From assembly GCF_900324475.1 (NCBI RefSeq), contig NZ_LT992502.1, forward strand, positions 2,356,001 through 2,420,000: a stretch of DNA of 64,000 nucleotides. The letters run 5' to 3'. Positions 38,140-47,099 of this stretch are shown here, one piece after another. A model generated the notes under the pieces. That model was not told where the DNA came from and searched no databases. It saw only the letters and a list, made by a program, of their open reading frames with translations. The stretch comes from Enterobacter bugandensis (GTDB lineage Bacteria; Pseudomonadota; Gammaproteobacteria; Enterobacterales; Enterobacteriaceae). A program made the translations under genes and the position numbers. Each line of letters opens with the position of its first letter. Position 1 is the stretch's first letter.

Positions 38140-39030
38140 TTACAGGTCGTGCTGCCAGGGCAACGCGGTCATCGCCCCCTTTGCCGTGGTGGCTAACGCG
38201 CCGCAGCGCTGGGCTAAGGCGATTGCCGGGACCAGCTCCTGACCGGCGGCCAGCCCGTAGAGCAGCCCGGCGACAAAGGCATCGCCCGCGCCAGTGGTAT
38301 CGACACATTGCACAGGAGTAGCCGGATAGTGTTTCACCGCGCCCTGATCCCAGGCGATAACGCCCTCTTTTCCCTGGGTGACCAGCACCAGGCGCGCCGG
38401 GCAGCGCTGCATCAGCGTGTTCAGACCTTCTCTTACATCCGCATCGCCGGTTAAAAATGCCAGTTCCTCAATGGAGAGCTTGACCACGTCGGCGCTTTGC
38501 AGGGCCTGTTCCAGGCAGCGACGCAGCGCGTTCTCATCCGGCCAGAGATCCGGGCGAATATTGGGGTCAAAGCTGACGTAGCCTCCCGCCTTCCGGATGG
38601 CGTCCATCGCCTGAAAAGTCGCCGTGCAGCTCGGCTCTGCGCTTAGCGCGATGGAACAGACGTGCAGCCACTCGCCCGCGCTGAAGGTCGGCAGGTCGGC
38701 GGGTTCCAGAAACAGATCGGCGCTCGGGCGCACCATGAAGGTAAACGAGCGTTCGCCGTGGTCATCCAGATCCACCACTACCGTAGAGGTACGGTGGGCC
38801 GGGTCAAGGCGCATATGCTTCACGTCGACCCGCTCGTCAGCGAGCGTTTTCGCCATAAAGCGCCCGAAAGGATCGTCGCCAACCCTGCCGATAAACGCGC
38901 TTTTGCCCCCCAGCCGGGCAATGCCCACCGCGACGTTTGCCGGTGCGCCACCGGGGCACTGCAGTAATTTCCCTTCGCCATCGGGCAATAAATCCACCAC
39001 CGCATCGCCAAGTACCCAGATTTTTTCCAT
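38140..39030 (-). CDS. scrK: Fructokinase
   Basis: 296 residues of the PfkB/ribokinase family. The sugar-binding N-terminus LLPDGEGKLLQCPGGAPANVAVG and the C-terminal signature VDTTGAGDAFVAGLLYGL (anion hole and catalytic Asp) are intact. It phosphorylates the fructose released by ScrB to fructose-6-phosphate. It precedes scrY by 172 bp and has its own operator-like sequence, so it is likely a separate unit within the scr regulon. Confidence 0.94.
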   Translation of the reverse strand: MEKIWVLGDAVVDLLPDGEGKLLQCPGGAPANVAVGIARLGGKSAFIGRVGDDPFGRFMAKTLADERVDVKHMRLDPAHRTSTVVVDLDDHGERSFTFMVRPSADLFLEPADLPTFSAGEWLHVCSIALSAEPSCTATFQAMDAIRKAGGYVSFDPNIRPDLWPDENALRRCLEQALQSADVVKLSIEELAFLTGDADVREGLNTLMQRCPARLVLVTQGKEGVIAWDQGAVKHYPATPVQCVDTTGAGDAFVAGLLYGLAAGQELVPAIALAQRCGALATTAKGAMTALPWQHDL

Positions 39031-39043
39031 GTGATCCTCTTAG

Positions 39044-39067
39044 CTAAACTATGTTAACCCGTTTTAG
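39044..39067. promoter_or_regulatory. Operator-like sequences upstream of scrK
   Basis: TTAACCCGTTTTAG (39054-39067) matches the scrY site 1 palindrome at 11 of 14 positions, and CTAAACTATGTTAA (39044-39057) overlaps it with 9 of 14. They lie 14-37 bp before the scrK ATG. Probably a weaker ScrR site. Confidence 0.5.
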
Positions 39068-39118
39068 CTATTTAAGCACAGGCAGGGAAAAGGGGAAATA
39101 ACGCGGGAGGAAAATTGC

Positions 39119-40330
39119 CTAACGCTTCAGATGCGGCCAGCGAATATCGCCAACACCGTTTAGCTGCGGACGGGCAAACAGGAAGCCCTGGAAGCGGCGG
39201 ATCCCGGCAGATTCTAACCAGCACCACTCCTCTATTTTCTCGATCCCTTCGGCCACCAGGGTAATTTCAAGATCGGAGCAGCAGCTGATGATGGAGCGCA
39301 CAATCGCCTGCTTCGGGCCGCTGAGATGGATATCGCTAATGATTTCGCGGTCGATTTTGATTTTATCCGGCTGGAAGCGGGTCAACAGCGAAAGACCGGC
39401 ATAGCCCGAGCCAAAATCATCGATCGCCAGGCCAACCCCCTCACCACGAAGCCGCTTGATGGCGCTGTTAAACTGGTTGAACCCGGAGATCATCTCGTTT
39501 TCAGTGACTTCAATGACCACCTGCTCCGGCTGAAGGCCATGTTTTTTAATCTCATCGACCAGAAATTCCACCGCGCCAGGGACATTCACCAGCGACATGG
39601 GCAGCAGGTTTACCGCGATTTTATGGCTACCAATGCCCAGCTTTTCCGCCAGCGCGAAGGCATACGCTTTCGTCTGGAGATCGACTTCATAGATTTTCGC
39701 CGGGTCCAGGGAGCTGAAGAAATGTTCCGGGCTGCCGCCGTCATTGCTACGGATAAGCGCCTCAAGGGAGCTGATTTTCCCTTCCGAGGGCTCGACAATT
39801 GGCTGCAGCGCAAACTGGCAGGTTTGCCCGGCAATCAGGCCCAGATGTTCGCCAAAGGGTAGCGCTTCGGTCGAGAGCGTCCATTTGTCCGAGGTGTAAC
39901 GCGTCCCCGACGGGGCCGGACGTTTACCGGTTATAAAGGTCTGAATAAATTTGAACACCCGGTCATCAGATGTCAGATAGCTGTCCAGCTTGCTGTAGCG
40001 CAGCACCGACTGCAGCACCTCTTTCGGCGACTGCGTTTGCAGGTCGAACAGCAGCATACCGACGTTTTCGAAGCGTCTGCGCGGACCATAGTCCCGCAGC
40101 AGTTCAACCACCCCACTGTGACGCTTGTCCTCACGGATGGTGTGGAACAGTTTGACCACACTCTCTTCCGACCCTTCGAGGATCTGCAGAACGTCATTCC
40201 CTTTTGCCAGGAGGACGCCGGTAATATCCAGTTTTGTGTTGCGGCCCCTGGCGCGCTCCACCAGCTCCCGCAGTTCTGTGGACGGGCGGGATAAATTCAA
40301 TTGGCTTCGGTAGATCAGCGTCGTCAGCAC
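39119..40330 (-). CDS. BLUF-EAL blue-light-regulated c-di-GMP phosphodiesterase, BlrP1-like
   Basis: 403 residues from GTG 40330 (VLTTLIYRSQLN, GGAA nine bases upstream), which matches the N-terminus of BlrP1/BluF; an upstream TTG would add five residues. The BLUF domain (1-95) has the flavin-contacting Tyr of LIYRS and the Gln in LQILEG. The EAL domain keeps EALIR, VNLLP, EVTENE, DDFGSGYAG and AEGIE, so it should be an active phosphodiesterase like Klebsiella BlrP1, unlike degenerate E. coli BluF. It binds FAD and hydrolyses c-di-GMP faster in blue light. Monocistronic. Confidence 0.88.
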   Translation of the reverse strand: MLTTLIYRSQLNLSRPSTELRELVERARGRNTKLDITGVLLAKGNDVLQILEGSEESVVKLFHTIREDKRHSGVVELLRDYGPRRRFENVGMLLFDLQTQSPKEVLQSVLRYSKLDSYLTSDDRVFKFIQTFITGKRPAPSGTRYTSDKWTLSTEALPFGEHLGLIAGQTCQFALQPIVEPSEGKISSLEALIRSNDGGSPEHFFSSLDPAKIYEVDLQTKAYAFALAEKLGIGSHKIAVNLLPMSLVNVPGAVEFLVDEIKKHGLQPEQVVIEVTENEMISGFNQFNSAIKRLRGEGVGLAIDDFGSGYAGLSLLTRFQPDKIKIDREIISDIHLSGPKQAIVRSIISCCSDLEITLVAEGIEKIEEWCWLESAGIRRFQGFLFARPQLNGVGDIRWPHLKR

Positions 40331-40425
40331 AAAAAGGGGTTCCAATGATGATGAGAGGTGCCTTGAAGCTACTATGTAACATACTTAATCAATGCGACCT
40401 AACATATTCACGCCACAAGGGAACA

Positions 40426-41907
40426 TTACTTTTCCCCATCGCCAATCCTGCTGTCGATCCTCTCCTGCATATAGTCGTAAAACGGGTTCGAGGTGACCCG
40501 CATCAGCGCCTCTTTTCCGACGCTCAACACGGACGTTTCTCCCCACAGCGCAATTGTCCCCAGGCTTATCCCGTAGCGGTTTTTCACCCCAGGCTCACGG
40601 CCATAGAGATCGTCATCCGGCGGGAACGGCACGGCGATATGCGACAAGGAATAGACATCCTGCGGCCAGGTCTGCACAAGCGGCACAACCGTCTCCCGCG
40701 TGCTGCCTGCTGGCGTTGTTTTCGCCACCGTCGAGAAGCTGTGTGCGTCCGCATTGGTAATAATCGTGACACCGTAACGCCTCTGCGCAACCGGCAGCAG
40801 CGCCGAGGTTGCCGTCCACGACGACGGCTTGAACAGCGGGCGGAAGCTCGCCGCCTGGTTGATGTCAAACACCACGAGCTCGCTGCCGTTTGCCGGAAGC
40901 TGGTCAAACAGGCCGGTCACCACCGCGCGGGTGCTGACCGTAGAATCCATCACCGACTGGAACGCCAGGATCGGCGGCAAATTCGCCAGCCTGTTCTCCC
41001 GCGCCTCGCGGCCAATCTGCTCCTGCAGGGCCTTCGTCAGCAGCCACGACTGGCGGGCGGCGTTCACCGGGAACGAGTTGTATTTATACGGGTTATATTC
41101 CGGAGAGATATTCAACCACGCCGCTTTGGCAAACGCCGGCAGCAGCGCGGGTAGCCCTGCAAAACCGGCAAAGCGCGCAAAGGCCGTCACGCCGATCATC
41201 GGTGAGAGCAGGATTACCTGCTGCGGCCGACGAAGCGCAGAGGAATCCAGCGCATCGAGAGCATATTTCATCGCCAGCGCCCCGCCGTTAGAGTACCCCA
41301 CCAGATGCAGCGGCACGTTATCCCCCGTCAGGCGCGTGGCTTCCCGCACGGCAAGACGCGTCGCCGCGAGCCACATCTCCCAGTCAACGTCCGTCAGCGC
41401 GCCGGGCGCGGTGCCGTGTCCGGGCAGGCGCGGAACCACGGCCACGAAGCCATGCTGTTGATAATTTTCGGCAAGGTGCCTGACGCTGTAAGGCGAGTCC
41501 GTCAGTCCGTGCAGCAATACCACCGCGCCACGGGGTTTTCCTGCTGGCATCAGCACAAACGAACGGTTGGCATCGGGCGTGAACTGTCCCGGCCAAACCA
41601 GGCTCTGGCGATAATAGCGGTTTAGCGGCGTTTGTTCCTCGCCCGCTGTTTTCGCCGTCACCGCCCTACCAAGCTCGGCGAAAATGGCGTTTTCCCGGGC
41701 AACATACCCGGCAAAGTTGGTGTTATCGAGTTCACGGACGGACATCTCGTCCGCCCGCCAGGTGTGCCAGAGGTGCAGGTCCGGCCCCTGCTGCGAGAGA
41801 TAGACCCGCACCGCCAGCAGGACGACCAGGACGATCCCCACGACCATCCCTGTTTTCTTTGCCAGCGCCGCCAGGCGCACGCTGATTCGCCAGGGCAAAT
41901 TCGCCAT
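40426..41907 (-). CDS. Membrane-anchored periplasmic alpha/beta hydrolase
   Basis: 493 residues. One N-terminal helix (MVVGIVLVVLLAVRVYL) anchors a periplasmic alpha/beta hydrolase domain: VVLLHGLTDSPYS forms the oxyanion hole, HLVGYSNGGALAM carries the nucleophile Ser, and SLSHIAVPFPPDD is the probable catalytic His region. The C-terminal 100 residues extend beyond the usual fold (long linker near AKTTPAGSTRE). It resembles monoacylglycerol-lipase-type carboxylesterases. No operon partner; AAGGGATC precedes the ATG. The substrate cannot be read. Confidence 0.8.
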   Translation of the reverse strand: MANLPWRISVRLAALAKKTGMVVGIVLVVLLAVRVYLSQQGPDLHLWHTWRADEMSVRELDNTNFAGYVARENAIFAELGRAVTAKTAGEEQTPLNRYYRQSLVWPGQFTPDANRSFVLMPAGKPRGAVVLLHGLTDSPYSVRHLAENYQQHGFVAVVPRLPGHGTAPGALTDVDWEMWLAATRLAVREATRLTGDNVPLHLVGYSNGGALAMKYALDALDSSALRRPQQVILLSPMIGVTAFARFAGFAGLPALLPAFAKAAWLNISPEYNPYKYNSFPVNAARQSWLLTKALQEQIGREARENRLANLPPILAFQSVMDSTVSTRAVVTGLFDQLPANGSELVVFDINQAASFRPLFKPSSWTATSALLPVAQRRYGVTIITNADAHSFSTVAKTTPAGSTRETVVPLVQTWPQDVYSLSHIAVPFPPDDDLYGREPGVKNRYGISLGTIALWGETSVLSVGKEALMRVTSNPFYDYMQERIDSRIGDGEK

Positions 41908-42043
41908 GCCGGGATCCCTTTTATGTTCACTGTCCTTTTATCTTATCAAAAATGTGAACGGACTGACGTATTCATCAAATTCATACCTGCCGCGTCAGCC
42001 GCTGCACCAAAAGTGAACTACGCTGCACAAATGTTGATCATTG

Positions 42044-42162
42044 GTTAACTAAATATTGCGTGAAATTAACAGCACGGCGGGTTTTTACCTCACCGTGAAC
42101 ATGGCACGCGTCGTGCATTGTTAACCCGGTAACACAAATCCAGCTTTTGACAGCCAGTTAAC
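42044..42162. promoter_or_regulatory. Three GTTAAC repeats upstream of the rpiR-ddp operon
   Basis: The hexamer GTTAAC occurs at 42044, 42120 and 42157 in the 266-bp spacer before the RpiR gene, with a further ATTAAC at 42065. A 5-bp inverted repeat (GCACG, CGT, CGTGC) lies at 42104-42116. These are candidate autoregulatory sites; no firm promoter is recognised. Confidence 0.3.
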
Positions 42163-42173
42163 AGCGAGGCGGT

Positions 42174-43028
42174 ATGACGACGAAACCCGAGATGTTGAGC
42201 CGTATCGAAGCGACGTTCAGCCAGCTCACTCCCAGCGAAAAGCGGGTCGGGAGCTGGCTGCTGGCGCACGCCGCACAAATCCCGTTTGAAACCGCTGAGA
42301 GCGTCGGTCTGGCGAGCGGGACCAGCGGGATCACCGTCGGACGCTTCCTGCGCAAGCTGGGGTATCGCAACCTGGAAGATGTCAAAAAGAGCCTGCGCGA
42401 TCCGTATCAGCCCTGGGGCATGAACGAGCGGCTGGACTCCTGGCAGCAGCAGCGTCCCCTCCCCAACCGCCTTCAGCATGCCCTCTCGCTGGAGGTGGAC
42501 GCCATTACGCAGGTGTATCAGCTGGCGCAAACGGATGCCTTCCGTCAGGTGGTGCACAACCTGGCTCACGCCGACGCGGTGTTTGTGCTGGGGATCCAGT
42601 CCACGCGCGGGATCGCCAACGCCTTCTTCAGCCACCTCGAGTACCTTCGCCCGCGCGTGAGCTATTCCGAAGGCGCGTCCGGCAGCTGGGTGGAATCACT
42701 CAACTCCGGGTTTTCGCACCCTTACGTTGTGCTGACCGATACGCGCACCTACTCCACGATGGCCCGCCAGTACTGCCGCGTGGCGAGCGAAAAAGGGATC
42801 CCGCTGGCCTTAATCACCGACATCTGGTGCCCGTGGGCACGGGATTACCCGATGGATTTACTGCAGGTGAAAACCGATACCGGTCATTTCTGGGATTCGC
42901 TTGCCCCCGTGAGCTGTCTGTTCAACCTGCTGCTGTCGGGCGTAGTGGAAGCGCTGGGTGATGCGCTCCCGGCGCGTCTGGCGGAAAACCGACAATTACA
43001 ACAAGAGTTTGGTCAATTCGAACGCTAA
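42174..43028 (+). CDS. RpiR/MurR-family regulator (HTH-SIS)
   Basis: 284 residues: an N-terminal HTH_6 domain (LTPSEKRVGSWLLAHAAQIPF, then GTSGITVGRFLRKLGY) and a SIS sugar-phosphate-binding domain (FVLGIQSTRGIANAFFSHL, VVLTDTRTYSTMARQYC). These regulators sense phospho-sugars, often peptidoglycan-derived ones. It is 12 bp from ddpX and first in the operon, so it very likely controls ddpXABCDF. I know of no equivalent gene in the E. coli ddp operon. Confidence 0.85.
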   Translation: MTTKPEMLSRIEATFSQLTPSEKRVGSWLLAHAAQIPFETAESVGLASGTSGITVGRFLRKLGYRNLEDVKKSLRDPYQPWGMNERLDSWQQQRPLPNRLQHALSLEVDAITQVYQLAQTDAFRQVVHNLAHADAVFVLGIQSTRGIANAFFSHLEYLRPRVSYSEGASGSWVESLNSGFSHPYVVLTDTRTYSTMARQYCRVASEKGIPLALITDIWCPWARDYPMDLLQVKTDTGHFWDSLAPVSCLFNLLLSGVVEALGDALPARLAENRQLQQEFGQFER

Positions 43029-43040
43029 AGGAGCGGAGCT

Positions 43041-43616
43041 ATGCCCGATGAGAGTGAACTGATTAACGTGGCGAAGACGTTTCCCTCGCTGCATATCGAT
43101 CTGAAGTACGCCACCGCCGACAACATCACCGGCAGGCCGATCTATCAGGAGGCGCTGTGCCTGCTGCATACCGACGCCGCCACCGCGCTGGCAAAAGCCA
43201 TCAGCATTGCCGCCCTGGCCGGGCTGAAGCTGGTGGTGTATGACGCCTACCGGCCGCAGCAGGCGCAGGCCCAGCTGTGGGACGCCTGCCCGAACCCGGA
43301 GTATGTGGTCGATGTGGCAATTGGCTCCAATCACAGCCGCGGTACGGCCATCGACGTCACCCTGATGGACGAGCATAACAGCGTGCTGGATATGGGCGCC
43401 GGCTTTGACGAAATGCATGACCGTTCGCATCCCTATCACCCTTCCGTACCCCCGCACGCCCAGCGCAACCGTCTGCTGCTGAATGCCATCATGTTCGGCG
43501 GCGGTTTTGTGGGGATTAGCAGCGAATGGTGGCACTTCGAACTGCCGAACGCCGCCAGCTACCCGCTGCTTGAAGACCGTTTTGCCTGTTTTCCCCTGAC
43601 GCACACCTCTCTTTAA
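43041..43616 (+). CDS. ddpX: D-alanyl-D-alanine dipeptidase (VanX family)
   Basis: 191 residues, normal for DdpX. Zinc and catalytic motifs: SNHSRGTAIDVTLMD (S-x-H-x(6)-D), SSEWWHFE (catalytic Glu, ligand His), with YDAYRPQQAQ for substrate anchoring. The absence of a signal peptide places it in the cytoplasm, where it splits imported D-Ala-D-Ala to D-alanine for use as carbon and energy. AAGGAG precedes the ATG; the transporter genes follow directly. Confidence 0.95.
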   Translation: MPDESELINVAKTFPSLHIDLKYATADNITGRPIYQEALCLLHTDAATALAKAISIAALAGLKLVVYDAYRPQQAQAQLWDACPNPEYVVDVAIGSNHSRGTAIDVTLMDEHNSVLDMGAGFDEMHDRSHPYHPSVPPHAQRNRLLLNAIMFGGGFVGISSEWWHFELPNAASYPLLEDRFACFPLTHTSL

Positions 43617-43630
43617 CCTGGAGCACTGCC

Positions 43631-45163
43631 ATGAAAACATCGCTTCTCACGACTCTGATTGCCGCCACGCTGGCGTTGAGCGCCCCGCTGGCGCTGGCCG
43701 CCGTCCCGAAAGACATGCTGGCGATCGGTAAAGCCGCCGACCCGCAAACGCTCGACCCTGCCATCACCATCGATAACAACGACTGGACCGTCACCTATCC
43801 GTCCTACCAGCGTCTGGTCAAGTACAAGCCCGGCTCTACCGAGGTGGAGGGCGATCTGTCGACGGGCTGGAAGGCGTCCGACGACCAGAAAGAGTGGACC
43901 TTTACCCTGACGGATAACGCCAAATTCTCCGACGGCACGCCGGTCACCGCCGAAGCGGTCAAACTCTCCTTTGAGCGCCTGCTGAAGCTCGGCCAGGGGC
44001 CGTCTGAAGCCTTCCCGAAAGATCTGAAAATTGATGCCGTCGATGACCACACGGTGAAATTCACCCTCAGCCAGCCGTTCGCGCCTTTCCTCTACACGCT
44101 GGCAAACGACGGGGCGTCCATCATTAACCCGGCGGTGCTGAAGGCCAATGCCTCGGACGACGCGCGCGGTTTTCTGGCGCAAAATACCGCCGGTTCCGGG
44201 CCGTTTATGCTGAAGAGCTGGCAGAAAGGCCAGCAGCTGATCCTGGTGCCGAACCCTCACTGGCCGGGCGACAAGCCGCACTTTAAGCGCGTCTCGGTGA
44301 AAATTATCGGTGAAAGCGCCTCGCGCCGACTGCAGCTTTCCCGCGGCGATCTGGACATTGCCGACTCCCTGCCGGTCGATCAGCTTGCGGCCCTGAAGCA
44401 GGAAGGCAAAGTCGCCGTCGCGGAATACCCCTCCCTGCGCGTGACCTATCTCTATCTCAACAACAGCAAACCGCCGCTCAATCAGGTGGATTTACGCCGG
44501 GCCATCTCCTGGGCGACAGACTATCAGGGAATGGTAAAAGGCATTCTGAGCGGCAACGGCAAGCAGATGCGCGGCCCGATCCCGGAAGGCATGTGGGGCT
44601 TTGACGCCGCGGCAATGCAGTACAGCTTCGACGAGGCCAAAGCCAAAGCGGCGCTGGAGAAGGTCAAAGACAAGCCCGCCAGCCTGACCTTCCTATACTC
44701 GGACAACGATCCGAACTGGGAGCCTATCGCCCTCTCCACTCAGGCGAGCCTTGGCAAGATCGGCATTAACGTCAAGCTGGAAAAACTGGCCAATGCCACC
44801 ATGCGCGACCGCGTCGGCAAAGGCGATTACGACATTGCCATCGGCAACTGGAGCCCGGACTTTGCCGACCCGTACATGTTCATGAACTACTGGTTCGAAT
44901 CGGACAAAAAAGGGCTGCCGGGCAACCGCTCGTTCTATGAGAACAAAGAGGTGGATTCGCTGCTGCAGGCCGCGCTGAAAACCACCGACCAGGCGGAACG
45001 CACCAAAGATTACCAGCAGGCGCAAAAGGTGGTGATTGACGAAGCGGCCTACGTCTATCTGTTCCAGAAGAACTACCAGCTGGCGATGAACAAAGAGGTC
45101 AAAGGCTTCACTTTTAATCCGATGCTCGAGCAGGTGTTCAACATCGCCACCATGAGTAAATAA
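43631..45163 (+). CDS. ddpA: D,D-dipeptide ABC transporter, periplasmic binding protein
   Basis: 510 residues of the SBP_bac_5 family with signal peptide (SAPLALAAVPKDM). Typical motifs: KAADPQTLDPAITI, NAKFSDGTPVTAEAVKLSFE, and KVVIDEAAYVYLFQ near the end. It captures D-Ala-D-Ala in the periplasm and delivers it to DdpBC. Shine-Dalgarno GGAG, 14 bp after ddpX. Confidence 0.93.
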   Translation: MKTSLLTTLIAATLALSAPLALAAVPKDMLAIGKAADPQTLDPAITIDNNDWTVTYPSYQRLVKYKPGSTEVEGDLSTGWKASDDQKEWTFTLTDNAKFSDGTPVTAEAVKLSFERLLKLGQGPSEAFPKDLKIDAVDDHTVKFTLSQPFAPFLYTLANDGASIINPAVLKANASDDARGFLAQNTAGSGPFMLKSWQKGQQLILVPNPHWPGDKPHFKRVSVKIIGESASRRLQLSRGDLDIADSLPVDQLAALKQEGKVAVAEYPSLRVTYLYLNNSKPPLNQVDLRRAISWATDYQGMVKGILSGNGKQMRGPIPEGMWGFDAAAMQYSFDEAKAKAALEKVKDKPASLTFLYSDNDPNWEPIALSTQASLGKIGINVKLEKLANATMRDRVGKGDYDIAIGNWSPDFADPYMFMNYWFESDKKGLPGNRSFYENKEVDSLLQAALKTTDQAERTKDYQQAQKVVIDEAAYVYLFQKNYQLAMNKEVKGFTFNPMLEQVFNIATMSK

Positions 45164-45186
45164 CGGTTCTCGTCGGGGGAAAGCGT

Positions 45187-46209
45187 ATGACGTTCTGGAG
45201 CATCGTGCGCCAGCGCTGCTGGGGGTTACTCCTGGTGGTGGCCGGTGTCTGTATTATTACCTTTATTATTTCACACATGATCCCCGGCGACCCGGCGCGT
45301 TTGCTGGCGGGCGATCGCGCCAGCGACGAAATCGTGCAGAACATTCGCCAGCAGCTGGGGCTGGATCGGCCGCTGTATGTGCAGTTTGGCCGCTACGTGG
45401 ACGCCCTGGCCCACGGTGATTTAGGCACATCCATCCGTACCGGACGCCCGGTTGCGGAAGACCTGAAGGCCTTTTTCCCCGCCACGCTGGAGCTGGCCTT
45501 TTGTTCTTTGCTGCTGGCGCTGGTTATCGGCGTGCCGCTGGGGATTTTGTCGGCGGTGTACCGCAACCGCTGGCTGGATCACCTGGTGCGTTTAATGGCG
45601 ATGACCGGGATTTCCACGCCTGCATTCTGGCTTGGGCTGGGCGTGATTGTCCTGTTCTACGGGCATCTGCAGATTCTGCCGGGCGGCGGCAGGCTGGACG
45701 ACTGGCTCGATCCGCCGACGCACGTCACCGGGTTTTATCTGCTGGACGCCCTGCTGGAAGGCAACGGTGAAGTCTTTTTCAACGCGCTGCAGCACCTGAT
45801 TTTACCCTCGCTGACGCTGGCGTTTGTTCACCTGGGCATCGTGGCGCGCCAGGTGCGCTCGGCGATGCTGGAGCAGCTTAGCGAGGACTACATCCGCACC
45901 GCACGCGCCAGCGGGCTGCCCGGCTGGTACATCGTCCTGCGCTACGCCCTGCCAAATGCGATGATCCCGTCCATTACCGTGCTCGGGCTGGCGCTGGGTG
46001 ACCTGCTTTACGGCGCCGTCCTGACAGAAACCGTCTTTGCCTGGCCGGGTATGGGCGCCTGGGTGGTGACGTCCATTCAGGCGCTGGACTTCCCGGCGGT
46101 GATGGGCTTTGCCGTCGTCGTTTCGCTGGCCTACGTGCTGGTTAATCTGGTGGTCGATCTGCTTTACCTGTGGATTGACCCGCGAATCGGGCGCGGAGGT
46201 GCCGAATGA
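45187..46209 (+). CDS. ddpB: D,D-dipeptide ABC transporter permease 1
   Basis: 340 residues, six helices, N-terminal IIRQ-like segment VRQRCWGLLLVVAGVCIITFI and the ATPase-coupling EAA loop DYIRTARASGLPGWYIVLRYALPNA. It follows ddpA by 23 bp; GGGGGAA is its ribosome site. Forms the inner-membrane channel with DdpC. Confidence 0.93.
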   Translation: MTFWSIVRQRCWGLLLVVAGVCIITFIISHMIPGDPARLLAGDRASDEIVQNIRQQLGLDRPLYVQFGRYVDALAHGDLGTSIRTGRPVAEDLKAFFPATLELAFCSLLLALVIGVPLGILSAVYRNRWLDHLVRLMAMTGISTPAFWLGLGVIVLFYGHLQILPGGGRLDDWLDPPTHVTGFYLLDALLEGNGEVFFNALQHLILPSLTLAFVHLGIVARQVRSAMLEQLSEDYIRTARASGLPGWYIVLRYALPNAMIPSITVLGLALGDLLYGAVLTETVFAWPGMGAWVVTSIQALDFPAVMGFAVVVSLAYVLVNLVVDLLYLWIDPRIGRGGAE

Positions 46210-47099
46210 TGTTAACGCAGGAAACACCCGTCCCGGTGAAAACCACCAGACAACGCATCAACTGGGCAAAGCTGTTCTGGATGCTGCGCCAAAGCCCGCT
46301 CACGATCGTCGGCGGCGTCATTATGATCGCGATGCTTTTGCTGATGGTGACCTCGCCGTGGATAGTGCCGCATGACCCGAACGCGCTGGATCTCACCGCC
46401 CGCCTGCAGGCACCCTCTGCGCAACACTGGTTTGGCACCGATGAGGTGGGACGCGACCTGTTCAGCCGCGTGCTGACGGGCAGCCAGCAGTCGATTACCG
46501 CCGGGCTGGCGGTGGTGGTGATTGCGGGCGGCATTGGCTCGCTGCTGGGCTGTTTGTCCGGCGTCCTGGGCGGGCGCGGCGACGCCGTCATCATGCGGGT
46601 GATGGACATTATGCTCTCCATTCCTTCTCTGGTGCTGACCATGGCGCTGGCCGCCGCGCTCGGTCCGAGCCTGTTTAACGCCATGCTGGCGATTGCGATT
46701 GTCCGCATACCGTTCTACGTGCGGCTGGCGCGCGGGCAAACCCTGGTGGTGCGACAGTTCACCTACGTTCAGGCCGCCCGCACCTTTGGCGCCTCCCGCT
46801 GGCATTTGATCCGCTGGCATATCCTGCGCAACGCCCTGCCGCCGCTGATCGTGCAGGCGTCGCTGGATATCGGCAGCGCCATTCTGATGGCCGCCACGCT
46901 GGGGTTTATTGGCCTGGGGGCGCAGCAGCCCACCGCCGAATGGGGCGCGATGGTGGCCGTGGGCCGTAACTACGTCCTGGACCAGTGGTGGTACTGCGCC
47001 TTTCCCGGTGCGGCGATTTTGATTACCGCCGTGGGCTTTAATCTGTTTGGCGACGGTATCCGCGATCTGCTGGATCCGAAGTCAGGAGGCAAACAGTAA
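46206..47099 (+). CDS. ddpC: D,D-dipeptide ABC transporter permease 2
   Basis: 297 residues. An N-terminal cytoplasmic stretch, then helices beginning SPLTIVGGVIMIAMLLLMV; typical HWFGTDEVGRDLFSRVLTGS and EAA loop YVQAARTFGASRWHLIRWHI. Start ATG 46206 overlaps the ddpB stop by four bases. Partner of DdpB. Confidence 0.93.
   Translation: MMLTQETPVPVKTTRQRINWAKLFWMLRQSPLTIVGGVIMIAMLLLMVTSPWIVPHDPNALDLTARLQAPSAQHWFGTDEVGRDLFSRVLTGSQQSITAGLAVVVIAGGIGSLLGCLSGVLGGRGDAVIMRVMDIMLSIPSLVLTMALAAALGPSLFNAMLAIAIVRIPFYVRLARGQTLVVRQFTYVQAARTFGASRWHLIRWHILRNALPPLIVQASLDIGSAILMAATLGFIGLGAQQPTAEWGAMVAVGRNYVLDQWWYCAFPGAAILITAVGFNLFGDGIRDLLDPKSGGKQ

Noticed and set aside
39119..40345. Naming the BLUF-EAL gene bluF
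   Set aside because: The EAL motifs are intact and the sequence is closer to Klebsiella BlrP1 than to the degenerate E. coli BluF, so no symbol was assigned.
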